From contig JAWQEG010000166.1 in the NCBI GenBank assembly GCA_033782935.1, positions 834,001 through 898,000 on the forward strand: a stretch of 64,000 nucleotides of DNA, given 5' to 3'. The notes beneath the pieces were generated by a model. It was not told the DNA's origin and searched no databases. It saw only the letters and a program-made list of their open reading frames with translations. Shown piece after piece: positions 24,002 to 35,100 of the stretch (the first letter of the stretch is position 1; each line of letters starts with the position of its first letter). The position numbers and the translations under genes are program-made. This stretch comes from Petrolisthes cinctipes. Taxonomy: Eukaryota; Arthropoda; Malacostraca; Decapoda; Porcellanidae.

Positions 24002-27000
24002 AAAAAACGATTTTTTGTGTGTTGTGAGCCTAAATTTGAGATATAAACGGGTACTGAAGATGCATGCACATATCGACTTTGGGCACCCAAAATATCGATT
24101 TTAAGCATGTTTTGGGCCTGTATTTTGAAAATACTCTTACACGGAGTAGGCATGTACAGATCGCTTCTAGGACACAAACATATCGAATTCTCGGGTGTTT
24201 TGAGCCTTAATTTGAGATATAAACGGGTAAAGATGATGCATGCTCATATGGACTTTGGGCACCCAAAATATCGATTTTTAGCATGTTTTGGGCCTATATT
24301 TTGAAAATATTCTAGCACTGAGTAGGCATGTACAGATCGCTTCTTGGACCCAAAAATATCGAATTTTCGGGTATTTTAGGCCTGAATTTGCGATATAAAC
24401 GAGTACAGAAGATGCATACACATATTGACTTTGGGCACCTATTATATCGATTTTCAACATGTTTTGGACCTATATTTTGAAAATATTCTAGCATTGAGTA
24501 GGCATGTACAGATCGCTTCTGTGACCCAAAAATATCCAATTTTCGGGTGTTTTGAGCCTGAATTTGAGATATAAACGGGTACAGAAGATGCATACACATA
24601 TTGACATTGGCCACCTGAAATATCGATTTTTAGCATGTTTCGGGCCTGTATTATGAAAATACTCTAACACGGAGTAGGCATGTTAAGATCGCTTCTAGGA
24701 CACAAAAATATCGAATTTTCGGGTTTTTTGAGCCTCAATATGAGATATAAACGGGTACAGAAGATGCATACACATATTGACTTTGGGCAACTAAAATATC
24801 GATTTTAGCATGTTTTGGGCCTATATTATCAAAATATTCTAGCACTAAATAGGCATGCACAGATCGCTACTGGGACCCAAAAATATCGAATTTTCGAGTG
24901 TTTTGAGCCTAAATTTGAGATATAAACGGGTTTTGAAGATGCATGCACATATCGACTTTTTGCACCTAAAATATCGATTTTCAATATGTTTTAGGCCTGT
25001 ATATTGAAAATACTCTAACACAAAGTAGGCATGTACTGATCGCTTCTGGGACCCAAAAACATCTAATTTTCGGGTGTTTTGAGCATGAATTTGAGATATA
25101 AACGGGTACTTAAGATGCATGCACATATCGACTTTTTGCACCTAAAATATCGATTTTAACCATGTTTTAGGTCTGTATCTTGAAAACATTCTAGTAAGGA
25201 GTAGGCATGTACAGATCGCTTCTGGTACCCCAAAAAAACGAATTTTCGGGTGTTTTGAGCCTGAATTTGAGATATAAACGGATACAGATGATGCATGCAC
25301 ATATGGACATTGGGCACCCAATATATAGATTTTTAGCATGTTTTGGGCCTATGTTTTGGAAATGTTCTAGCACTGAGTAGGCATGTACAGATCTCTTCTG
25401 GGACCCAAAAATATCGAATTTTCGGAAGTTTTGAGCCTGAATTTGGAATATAAACGGGTACAGAAAATGCATACACATATTGACTTTGGACACCTAAAAT
25501 ATCGATTTTCAGCATGTTTTTGGCCTGTATTTTTAAAAATACTCTAACACGGAGTAGGCATGTACAGATCGCCTTTGGGACCCAAAAATATCGAATTTTT
25601 CGGTGCTTTGAGCCTGAATTTGGGATATAAACGGGTACAGAAGATGCATACATATATTGACTTTGGGCACCTAAAATATCGATTTTCAGCATGTATTGGG
25701 CCTGTATTTTGAAAATTCTCTAACACGGAGTAGGCATCTACAGATCACTTCTGAGATCCAAAAATAACGACTTTTCAGGTGTTTTGAGCCTGAATTTGGG
25801 ATATAAACGGGTACAGAAGATGCATACGCATATTGACTTTGGGCACCTAAAATATCGATTTTTAGCATGTTTTTGGCCTGTATATTAAAAATACTCTAAC
25901 ACGGAGTAGGTATGTACAGATCGCTTCTGGGATCCAAAAATATCGAATTTTCGGCTGTTTTGAACCTGAATTTGAGATATAAACGGGTTCTGAAGATGCA
26001 TGCACATATCGACTTTTTGCACCTAAAATATCGATTTTTAGCATGTTTTGGGTCTATATTTTAAAAATATTTTAGCACTGAGTCGGCATGTACAGATCGC
26101 TTCTGGGACCCAAAAAAATTGAATTTTCGGGTGTTTTGAACCTGAATTTGAGATATAAACGGGTTCTGAAGATGCATGCACATATCGACTTTTTGCACCT
26201 AAAATATCGATTTTTAGCATGTTTTGGGTCTGTATCTTGAAAACATTATAGCAAGGAGTAGGCATGTACAGATTGCATCTGGGACCCAAAAATATCGATT
26301 TTTCGGTTGTTTTGAGCCTGAATTTGAAATATAGACGGGTACAGAACATACATGCACATATCGACTTTGGGCTCCGAAAATATCGATTTTTAAAATGTTT
26401 TGGGCCTGTATTTTAAAAATTCTCTTACACGGAGTAGGCATTTACAGATCGCTTCTGGGATCCAAAAATATCGAATTTTCGGAAGATTTGAGCCTGAATT
26501 TGAGATATAAACGGGTACAGAAGATGCATACACATATTGACTTTGGGCACCTAAAATATAGATTTTCAGTAAGTTTTGAGCCTGTATATTGAAAATACTC
26601 TAACACGGAGTAGGTATGTACAGATCGCTTCTGGGGTCCAAAAATATCGAATTTTCGGGAGTTTTAAGCCTGAATTTGGGATATAAACGGGTACAGAAGA
26701 TGCATACACATATCGACTTTGGGCACCTAAAATATTGATTTTCAGCATGTTTTGGGCCCGTATTTTGAAAATACTCTAACACGGAGTAGGCATGACAGAT
26801 CGCTTCTGGAACCCAAAAATATCGAATTATCGGGTGTTTTGAGCCTGAATTTGAGATATAAACGGGTACAGAAGATACATGCACAAATCGACTTTGGGCA
26901 CCTAAAATATCGATTTTTAGCATGTTTTGGCCCTATATTTTCAAATTATTCTAGCACTGAGTAGGCATGCACAGATCGCTACTGGGACCCAAAAATATAG

Positions 27001-27110
27001 AATTTTCGGGTGTTTTGAGCCTAAATTTGAGATATAAACGGGTTCTAAAGATGCATGCACATATCGACTTTGGGCACCCAAAATATCGATTTTAAGCATG
27101 TTTTGGCCCT

Positions 27111-27125
27111 GTATTTTGAAAATAC
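27111..27125. repeat. 15-bp dyad, GC-ended form (half A)
   Basis: The sequence GTATTTTGAAAATAC is the counterpart of the AT form, in monomers followed by TCTAACACGGAG or TCTTACACGGAG. Both outer bases change together (A to G on the left, T to C on the right), so the perfect 7-bp arms are kept. Other subtypes, such as GTATCTTGAAAACAT and GTATATTGAAAATAC, break the symmetry. Confidence 0.7.
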
Positions 27126-27250
27126 TCTTACACGGAGTAGGCATGTACAGATCGCTTCTAGGACACAAACATATCGAATTCTCGGGTGTTTTGAGCCTTA
27201 ATTTGAGATATAAACGGGTAAAGATGATGCATGCTCATATGGACTTTGGG

Positions 27251-27338
27251 CACCCAAAATATCGATTTTTAGCATGTTTTGGGCCTATATTTTGAAAATA
27301 TTCTAGCACTGAGTAGGCATGTACAGATCGCTTCTTGG
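27251..27338 (+). repeat. 88-bp half-unit A of the type monomer
   Basis: First half of the monomer. It aligns without gaps to half B (the following 88 bp). Shared boxes lie at the same half-unit positions: the A-run/ATATCGA/T-run block (6-20), TGTTTT-G-GCCT (25-36), GCAT-TACA-ATCG or a near match (67-80), and TGGG at the end. Half A is distinguished by the AT-rich dyad at 37-51 and the CTAGCACTGAGTAGG or CTAACACGGAGTAGG segment. Half A carries two or three CpGs against about four in half B. Confidence 0.9.
27287..27301. repeat. 15-bp dyad, AT form (half A)
   Basis: The sequence ATATTTTGAAAATAT is a perfect inverted repeat with 7-bp arms around one central base, at monomer phase 37-51. It recurs in monomers followed by TCTAGCACTGAG. 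The centre base varies without breaking the arms: G here, C at 27639-27653, and A in copies near 7921. Dyads of this kind can extrude short hairpins or bind dimeric proteins. That role is inference, because A/T-rich DNA gives short dyads easily. Confidence 0.7.
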
Positions 27339-28006
27339 ACCCAAAAATATCGAATTTTCGGGTATTTTTAGCCTGAATTTGCGATATAAACGAGTACAGA
27401 AGATGCATACACATATTGACTTTGGGCACCTATTATATCGATTTTCAACATGTTTTCGGCCTATATTTTGAAAATATTCTAGCATTGAGTAGGCATGTAC
27501 AGATCGCTTCTGTGACCCAAAAATATCGAATTTTCGGGTGTTTTGAGCCTGAATTTGAGATATAAACGGGTACAGAAGATGCATACACATATCGACTTTG
27601 GGCAACTAAAATATCGATTTTTAGCATGTTTTGGGCCTATATTTTCAAAATATTCTAGCACTGAGTAGGCATGTACAGATCGCTTCTTGGACCCAAAAAT
27701 ATCGAATTTTCGGGTATTTTAAGCCTGAATTTGCGATATAAACGAGTACAGAAGATGCATACACATATTGACTTTGGACACCTATTATATCGATTTTCAA
27801 CATGTTTTCGGCCTATATTTTGAAAATATTCTAGCATTGAGTAGGCATGTACAGATCGCTTCTGTGACCCAAAAATATCGAATTTTCGGGTGTTTTGAGC
27901 CTGAATTTGAGATATAAACGGGTACTGAAGATGTATGCACATATCGACTTTTTGCACCTAATATATCGATATTGACCATGTTTTGAGTCTGCATCTTGAA
28001 AACATT
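27303..28006. repeat. Local 352-bp tandem duplication (two monomers)
   Basis: The monomer pair at 27,303-27,654 (variants TTGCGATATAAACGAG, ATTATATCG, TTTTCGGCC, CTTCTGTGACCC) is repeated from 27,655 until about 27,915. There it joins a GGTACTGAAGATGTATGC monomer. A downstream copy of this arrangement lies at 33,463-33,970 (offset 5,808 bp). The unduplicated order is at 14,980-15,685 and 18,148-18,853. Confidence 0.85.
27339..27426 (+). repeat. 88-bp half-unit B of the type monomer
   Basis: Second half of the monomer, starting at ACCCAAAAAT exactly 88 bp after half A. By hand count against a common half-A sequence it matches at about 60 of 88 positions, with no gap. Similarity is lowest at half-unit positions 41-60 (about 10 of 20), where B has GATATAAACGGGTACAG and A has its dyad. 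Half B ends in one of two main subtypes: GCATGCACATATCGAC followed by TTTTTGCACC, or GCATACACATATTGAC followed by TTTGGGCACC. Confidence 0.9.
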
Positions 28007-31000
28007 CTAGAAAAGAGTAGGCATGTACAGATCGCATCTGGGACACAAACATATCGAATTTTCTGTTGTTTTGAGCCTGAATTTGAGATATAAACGGGTA
28101 CAGAAGATGCATGCACATATCGACTTTGGACACCTAAAATATCGATTTTTAGCACGATTTAAGCCAATATTTTGAAAAAATTCGAGCAATGAGTAGGCAT
28201 GTACAGATCGCTTCAGGGAGCCAAAAACATAGAATTTTCGGGTGTTTTGAGCATGAATTTGGAAAATAAACGGCTACAGAAGATGCATGCACATATCAAC
28301 TTTTTGCACCTAAAATATAGATTTTTAGCATGTTTTGGGTCTACATTTTAAAAATATTCTAGCACTGAGTAGGCATGTACAGATCGCTTCTGGGACCTAA
28401 AAATATCGAATTTTCAGTTGTTTTGAGCCTGAATTTGAGATATAAACGGGTACTGAAGATGCATGCACATATCGACTTTAGACACATAAAATATCGATTT
28501 TGAGCAGGTTTTGGGCCTGTATCTTGAAAACATTCTAGCAAGGAGTAGGCATGTACAGATCGCATCTGGGACCCAAAAATATCGATTTTTCGGGTGTTTT
28601 GAGCCTGAATTTGAGATATAGACGGGTACAGAACATGCATGCATATATCGACTTTGGGCTCCGAAAATATCGATTTTTAGCATGTTTTGGGCCTATATTT
28701 TAAAAATTCTCTTACACGGAGTAGGCATTTACAGATCGCTTATGGGACCCAAAAATATCGAATTTTCTGGTGTTTTGAGCCTGAATTTGGGTTATGAACG
28801 GGTACAGAAGATGCATACACATATTGACTTTGGGCATCTAAAATATCAATTTTCAGTATGTCATGGGCCTATATTTTGAAAATATTCTAGCACTGAGTAG
28901 GCATATACAGATCGCTTCTGGGACTCAAAAATATCGAATTTTCGGTTGTTTTGAGCCAGAATTTGGGATATAAACGGGTACAGAAGATGCATAAACATAT
29001 TTACTTTGGCCACCTATAGTATCAATTGTTAGCATGTTTTGGTCCTGTTTTTTTAAAATACTCTAACATGGGGTACACATGTACAGATCGCTTTTGGGAC
29101 CCAAAAATATCGAATTTTCGGGTGTTTTGAGCCTGAATTTGAGATATAAACGGGTACAGAAGATAAATACACATATCGACTTTGGGTACCCAAAATATCG
29201 ATTTTTAGCATGTTTTGGGCCTATATTTTCAAATTATTCTAGCACTGAGTAGGCATGTACAGATCGCTTCAGGGACCCAAAAATATCGAATTTTCGGTTG
29301 TTCTGAGCCTGAATTTGGGATATAAACGGGTACAGAATATGCATAAACATAATGACATTGGCCACCTAAAATATCGATTTTCAGCATGTTTTGGTCATGT
29401 TTTTTTAAAATACTCTAACACGGAGTAGGCATGTACATATCGCTTCTGGGACACAAAAATATCGAATTTTCGGGTGTTTTGAGCCTGAATTTGAGATATA
29501 AACGGGTACTGAAGATGCATGCACATATCGACTTTTTGCACCTAAAATATCGATTTTTAACATATTTTGGGCATGTATTTTGTAAATACTCTAACACGGA
29601 GTAGGCATGTACAGATCGCTTCTGGGACCCAAAAAAATCGAATTTTCGGTTGTTTTGAGCCTGAATTTGGGATATAAAAGGGTACTGAAGATGCATACAC
29701 ATATTGAATGTGGCCACCAAAAATATCGATTTTTAGCATGTTTTGGGTCTATATTTTAAAAATATTCTAGCACTGAGTAGGCATGTACAGATCGCTTCTT
29801 GGACCCAAAAAAATTGAATTTCCGGGTGTTTTGAACCTGAATTTGAGATATAAACGGGTTCTGAAGATGCATGCACATATCGACTTTTTGCACCTAAAAT
29901 ATCGATTTTTAGCATGTTATTGACCTATATTTTGAAAATATTCTAGCACTGAGTAGGCATGTACAGATCGCATCTAGAACCCAAAAATATCGAATTTTCG
30001 GAAATTTTAAACCTGAATTTGGGATATAAACGGATACAGAAGATGCATACACATATTGACTTTGGACACCTAAAATACCGATTTTCAGCATGTTTTAGGC
30101 CTGTATTTTGAAAATACACTAACACGGAGTAAGCATGTACAGTTCGCTTCTGGGATCTAAAAATATAGAATTTTCGGGATTTTTGAGCCTGAATTTGAGA
30201 TATAAACGGGTATTGCAGATGCACGCACATATCGACTTTTTGCACCTAATATATCGATTTTGAGTATGTTATGGGTCTGTATCTTGAAAAACAATCTAGC
30301 ATGGAGTAGGCATGTACAGATCGCTTCAGGGACCCAAAAATATTGAATTTCGGGTGTTTTGAGCCTGAATTTGAGATATAAACGGGTACAGAAGATGCAT
30401 GCACATATCGACTTTGGGCACCCAAAATATCGATTTTGATCATGTTTTGGGCCTGTATTTTGAAAATACTCTAACACGGAGAATACATGTACAGCTCGCT
30501 TCTGGGACCCAAAAATATCGAATTTTCGGGTGTTTTGATCCTGAATTTGAGATATAAACGGGTACAGAAGTTGAATGCACTTATCGATTTTGGACACCTA
30601 AAATATCGATTTTTAGCATGTTTTTGGCCTATATTTTAAAAATATTCTAGCACTGAGTAGGCATGTACAGATCGCTTATGGGACCCAAAAATATTGAATT
30701 ATCCGGTGTTTTGAGAATGAATTTGAGATATAAACGGGTACAGAAGATGCATGCACATATCGACTTTGGGCACCCAAAATATCGATTTTTAGCATGTTTC
30801 GGGCCTGTATTATGAAAATACTCTAACACGGAGTATCCATGTACAGATCGCTTCTAGGACACAAAAATATCGAATTTTCGGGTTTTTTGAGCCTCAATAT
30901 GAGATATAAACGGGTACAGAAGATGCATACACATATTGACTTTGGGCAACTAAAATATCGATTTTAGCATGTTTTGGGCCTATATTATCAAAATATTCTA

Positions 31001-32595
31001 GCACTAAATAGGCATGCACATATCGCTACTAGGACCCAAAAATATCGAATTTTCGAGTGTTTTGAGCCTAAATTTGAGATATAAACGGATTTTGAAGATG
31101 CATGCACATATCGACTTTTTGCACCTAAAATATCGATTTTCAATATGTTTTAGGCCTGTATATTGAAAATACTCTAACACGAAGTAGGCATGTACTGATC
31201 GCTTCTGGGACCCAAAAACATCTAATTTTCGGGTGTTATGAGCATGAATTTGAGATATAAACGGGTACTTAAGATGCATGCACATATCGACTTTTTGCAC
31301 CTACAATATCGATTTTAACCATGTTTTAGGTCTGTATCTTGAAAACATTCTAGTAAGGAGTAGGCATGTACAGATCGCTTCTGGTACCCCAAAAAAACGA
31401 ATTTTCGGGTGTTTTGAGCCTGAATTTGAGATATAAACGGATACAGATGATGCATGCACATATGGACATTGGGCACCCAATATATCGATTTTTAGCATGT
31501 TTTGGGCCTATGTTTTGGAAATGTTCTAGCACTGAGTAGGCATGTACAGATCTCTTCTGGGACCCAAAAATATCGAATTTTCGGAAGTTTTGAGCCTGAA
31601 TTTGGGATATAAACGGGTACAGAAAATGCATACACATATTGACTTTGGACACCTAAAATATCGATTTTCAGCATGTTTTTGGCCTGTATTTTTAAAAATA
31701 CTCTAACACGGAGTAGGCATGTACAGATCGCCTTTGGGACCCAAAAATATCGAATTTTTCGGTGCTTTGAGCCTGAATTTGGGATATAAACGGGTACAGA
31801 AGATGCATACATATATTGACTTTGGGCACCTAAAATATCGATTTTCGGCATGTATTGGGCCTGTATTTTGAAAATTCTCTAACACGGAGTAGGCATCTAC
31901 AGATCACTTCTGGGATCCAAAAATAACGAATTTTCAGGTGTTTTGAGCCTGAATTTGGGATATAAATGGGTACAGAAGATGCATACGCATATTGACTTTG
32001 GGCACCTAAAATATCGATTTTTAGCATGTTTTTGGCCTGTATATTAAAAATACTCTAACACGGAGTATGTATGTACAGATCGCTTCTGGGACCCAAAAAA
32101 ATTGAATTTTCGGGTGTTTTGAACCTGAATTTGAGATATAAACGGGTTCTGAAGATGCATGCACATATCGACTTTTTGCACCTAAAATATCGATTTTTAG
32201 CATGTTTTGGGTCTATATTTTAAAAATATTTTAGCACTGAGTCGGCATGTACAGATCGCTTCTGGGACCCAAAAAAATTGAATTTTCGGGTGTTTTGAAC
32301 ATGAATTTGAGATATAAACGGGTTCTGAAGATGCATGCACATATCGACTTTTTGCACCTAAAATATCGATTTTTAGCATGATTTGGGTCTGTTTCTTGAA
32401 AACATTATAGCAAGGAGTAGGCATGTACAGATTGCATCTGGGACCCAAAAATATCGATTTTTCGGGTGTTTTGAGCCTGAATTTGAGATATAGACGGGTA
32501 CAGAACATGCATGCACATATCGACTTTGGGCTCCGAAAATATCGATTTTTAAAATGTTTTGGGCCTGTATTTTAAAAATTCTCTTACACGGAGTA
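27915..32595. repeat. 9.15-kb-offset duplication, right copy
   Basis: Near-identical counterpart of 18,761-23,441. It contains the third full block P (29,900-31,401). It lacks the converted patch at 22.35-22.44 kb and has the GTTTTGGAAATG monomer of the 9.7 kb region instead. At its right end the sequence switches to a copy of the 26.4 kb region at an offset of about 6,159 bp. Confidence 0.88.
29900..31401. repeat. Block P, copy 4
   Basis: Fourth occurrence of the block, 9,154 bp after copy 3. Private changes include TCTAGCATGGAGTAGG near 30,300, CAGCTCGC near 30,494 and GGTGTTATGAGC near 31,240. Confidence 0.87.
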
Positions 32596-35100
32596 GGCAT
32601 TTACAGATCGCTTCTGGGATCCAAAAATATCGAATTTTCGGAAGATTTGAGCCTGAATTTGAGATATAAACGGGTACAGAAGATGCATACACATATTGAC
32701 TTTGGGCACCTAAAATATAGATTTTCAGTAAGTTTTGAGCCTGTATATTGAAAATACTCTAACACGGAGTAGGTATGTACAGATCGCTTCTGGGGTCCAA
32801 AAATATCGAATTTTCGGGAGTTTTAAGCCTGAATTTGGGATATAAACGGGTACAGAAGATACATGCACAAATCGACTTTGGGCACCTAAAATATCGATTT
32901 TTAGCATGTTTTGGGCCTATATTTTCAAATTATTCTAGCACTGAGTAGGCATGCACAGATCGCTTCTGGAACCCAAAAATATCGAATTATCGGGTGTTTT
33001 GAGCCTGAATTTGAGATATAAACGGGTACAGAAGATACATGCACAAATCGACTTTGGGCACCTAAAATATCGATTTTTAGCATGTTTTGGGCCTATATTT
33101 TCAAATTATTCTAGCACTGAGTAGGCATGCACAGATCGCTACTGGGACACAAAAATATCGAATTTTCGGGTGTTTTGAGCCTAAATTTGAGATATAAACA
33201 GGTTCTAAAGATGCATGCACATATCGACTTTGGGCACCCAAAATATTGATTTTAAGCATGTTTTGGCCCTGTATTTTGAAAATACTCTTACACGGAGTAG
33301 GCATGTACAGATCGCTTCTAGGACACAAACATATCGAATTCTCGGGTGTTTTGAGCCTTAATTTGAGATATAAACGGGTAAAGATGATGCATGATCATAT
33401 GGACTTTGGGCACCCAAAATATCGATTTTTAGCATGTTTTGGGCCTATATTTTGAAAATATTCTAGCACTGAGTAGGCATGTACAGATCGCTTCTTGGAC
33501 CCAAAAATATCGAATTTTCGGGTATTTTAAGCCTGAATTTGCGATATAAACGAGTACAGAAGATGCATACACATATTGACTTTGGACACCTATTATATCG
33601 ATTTTCAACATGTTTTCGGCCTATATTTTGAAAATATTCTAGCATTGAGTAGGCATGTACAGATCGCTTCTGTGACCCAAAAATATCGAATTTTCGGGTG
33701 TTTTGAGCCTGAATTTGAGATATAAACGGGTACTGAAGATGTATGCACATATCGACTTTTTGCACCTAATATATCGATATTGACCATGTTTTGAGTCTGC
33801 ATCTTGAAAACATTCTAGAAAAGAGTAGGCATGTACAGATCGCATCTGGGACACAAACATATCGAATTTTCTGTTGTTTTGAGCCTGAATTTGAGATATA
33901 AACGGGTACAGAAGATGCATGCACATATCGACTTTGGACACCTAAAATATCGATTTTTAGCACGATTTAAGCCAATATTTTGAAAAAATTCGAGCAATGA
34001 GTAGGCATGTACAGATCGCTTCAGGGAGCCAAAAACATAGAATTTTCGGGTGTTTTAAGCATGAATTTGGGATATAAACGGCTACAGAAGATGCATGCAC
34101 ATATCGACTTTTTGCACCTAAAATATAGATTTTTAGCATGTTTTGGGTCTACATTTTAAAAATATTCTAGCACTGAGTAGGCATGTACAGATCGCTTCTG
34201 GGACCCAAAAAAATTGAATTTTCGGGTGTTTTGAACCTGAATTTGAGATATAAACGGGTTCAGAAGATGCATGCACATATCGACTTTTTGCACCTAAAAT
34301 ATCGATTTTTAGCATTTTTTGTTCCTATATTTTGAAAATATTTTAACACGGAGAAGGCATGTACAGATCGCTTCTGGGACCTAAAAATATCGAATTTTCA
34401 GTTGTTTTGAGCCTGAATTTGAGTTATAAACGGGTACTGAAGATGCATGCACATATCGACTTTAGACACATAAAATATCGATTTTGAGCAGGTTTTGGGT
34501 CTGTATCTTGAAAACATTCTAGCAAGGAGTAGGCATGTACAGATCGCATCTGGGACCCAAAAATATAGATTTTTCGGGTGTTTTGAGCCTGAATTTGAGA
34601 TATAGACGGGTACAGAACATGCATGCATATATCGACTTTGGGCTCCGAAAATATCGATTTTTAGCATGTTTTGGGCCTATATTTTAAAAATTCTCTTACA
34701 CGGAGTAGGCATTTACAGATCGCTTATGGGACCCAAAAATATCGAATTTTCTGGTGTTTTGAGCCTGAATTTGGGTTATAAACGGGTACAGAAGATGCAT
34801 ACACATATTGACTTTGGGCATCTAAAATATCAATTTTCAGTATGTCATGGGCCTATATTTTGAAAATATTCTAGCACTGAGTAGGCATATACAGATCGCT
34901 TCTGGGACTCAAAAATATCGAATTTTCGGTTGTTTTGAGCCAGAATTTGGGATATAAACGGGTACAGAAGATGCATAAACATATTGACTTTGGCCACCTA
35001 TAATATCAATTGTTAGCATGTTTTGGTCCTGTTTTTTTAAAATACTCTAACATGGGGTAGGCATGTACAGATCGCTTTTGGGACCCAAAAATATCGAATT
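32595..35100. repeat. Right end of the homogenised zone (mosaic copy of 26.4-28.9 kb)
   Basis: This stretch copies 26.4-28.9 kb with step changes in offset: about 6,159-6,160 bp to about 33,450, then 5,808 bp to about 34,000, then 5,984 bp to about 34,990. Two monomers have been lost and one gained relative to the source. It also contains the short patch at 32,860-32,957. After about 35,100 the near-identical match to zone 2 stops. Confidence 0.8.
32860..32957. repeat. Short conversion patch from the neighbouring monomer
   Basis: The related order at 26,690-26,815 has CATACACATATCG, TATTGATTTTCAG, GGGCCCGTATTTTG and GGCATGACAG. Here these are replaced by CATGCACAAATCG, TATCGATTTTTAG, a TTTTCAAATTATTCTAG segment and GGCATGCACAG, as in the next monomer (33,036-33,140). 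Flanking sequence keeps register except for one base restored in the GCATG-ACAG box. Confidence 0.8.

Larger units (their letters stand above)
17496..24600. repeat. 12.7-kb-offset duplication, right copy
   Basis: Near-identical counterpart of 4,820-11,924. The match ends near 24,600, where the sequence switches within a monomer from CACATATCGAC-type to TTGACATTGGCCACCTG-type. From there to about 24,850 it is a mosaic of variants from the 12.1, 9.0 and 21.7 kb regions. Net, two monomers (353 bp) are missing relative to the left copy, and the offset becomes 12,323 bp afterwards. Differences include a substitution at 17,646 (CAGATAGC) and the converted patch at 22.35-22.44 kb. Confidence 0.87.
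27251..27426 (+). repeat. Representative 176-bp monomer
   Basis: This copy is a convenient type monomer, with phase 1 set at CACCCAAAAT. In order it holds an A/T block around ATCGAT (phase 6-20), a TGTTTTGGGCCT box (25-36), an AT-rich dyad (37-51), GAGTAGGCATGTACAGATCG (61-80), and CTTCTTGG. It then has a second A/T block around ATCGAA (94-108), a TTTTCGGGT-type box, GATATAAACG-GTACAG (129-148), and GATGCAT followed by a CACATATNGAC box. A typical monomer keeps about six CpG dinucleotides. At about 17 helical turns the unit fits one nucleosome plus linker, as in many centromeric satellites. The next monomer starts exactly 176 bp later, at 27427. Confidence 0.95.
24845..27653. repeat. 12.3-kb-offset duplication, right copy
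   Basis: Near-identical counterpart of 12,522-15,330. Just past its right end the two-monomer run starting near 27,303 is repeated. This displaces the TTAAGATCGC and poly-T monomers expected from the 15.3-15.6 kb order. The offset returns to 12,322 bp beyond 27,950, so copy number was preserved. Confidence 0.86.

Noticed and set aside
27379..27395. CENP-B-box-like match in half B (TGAG/TGGG/TGCG, four bases, A, two bases, CGGG)
   Set aside because: It meets about 7 of the 9 fixed positions of the CENP-B box, but the TTCG core is not matched. By rough estimate about 0.4 such matches are expected by chance per monomer on two strands. Monomers that do have TTCG (AATTCGATATATAAACGGG) have two extra bases of spacing.
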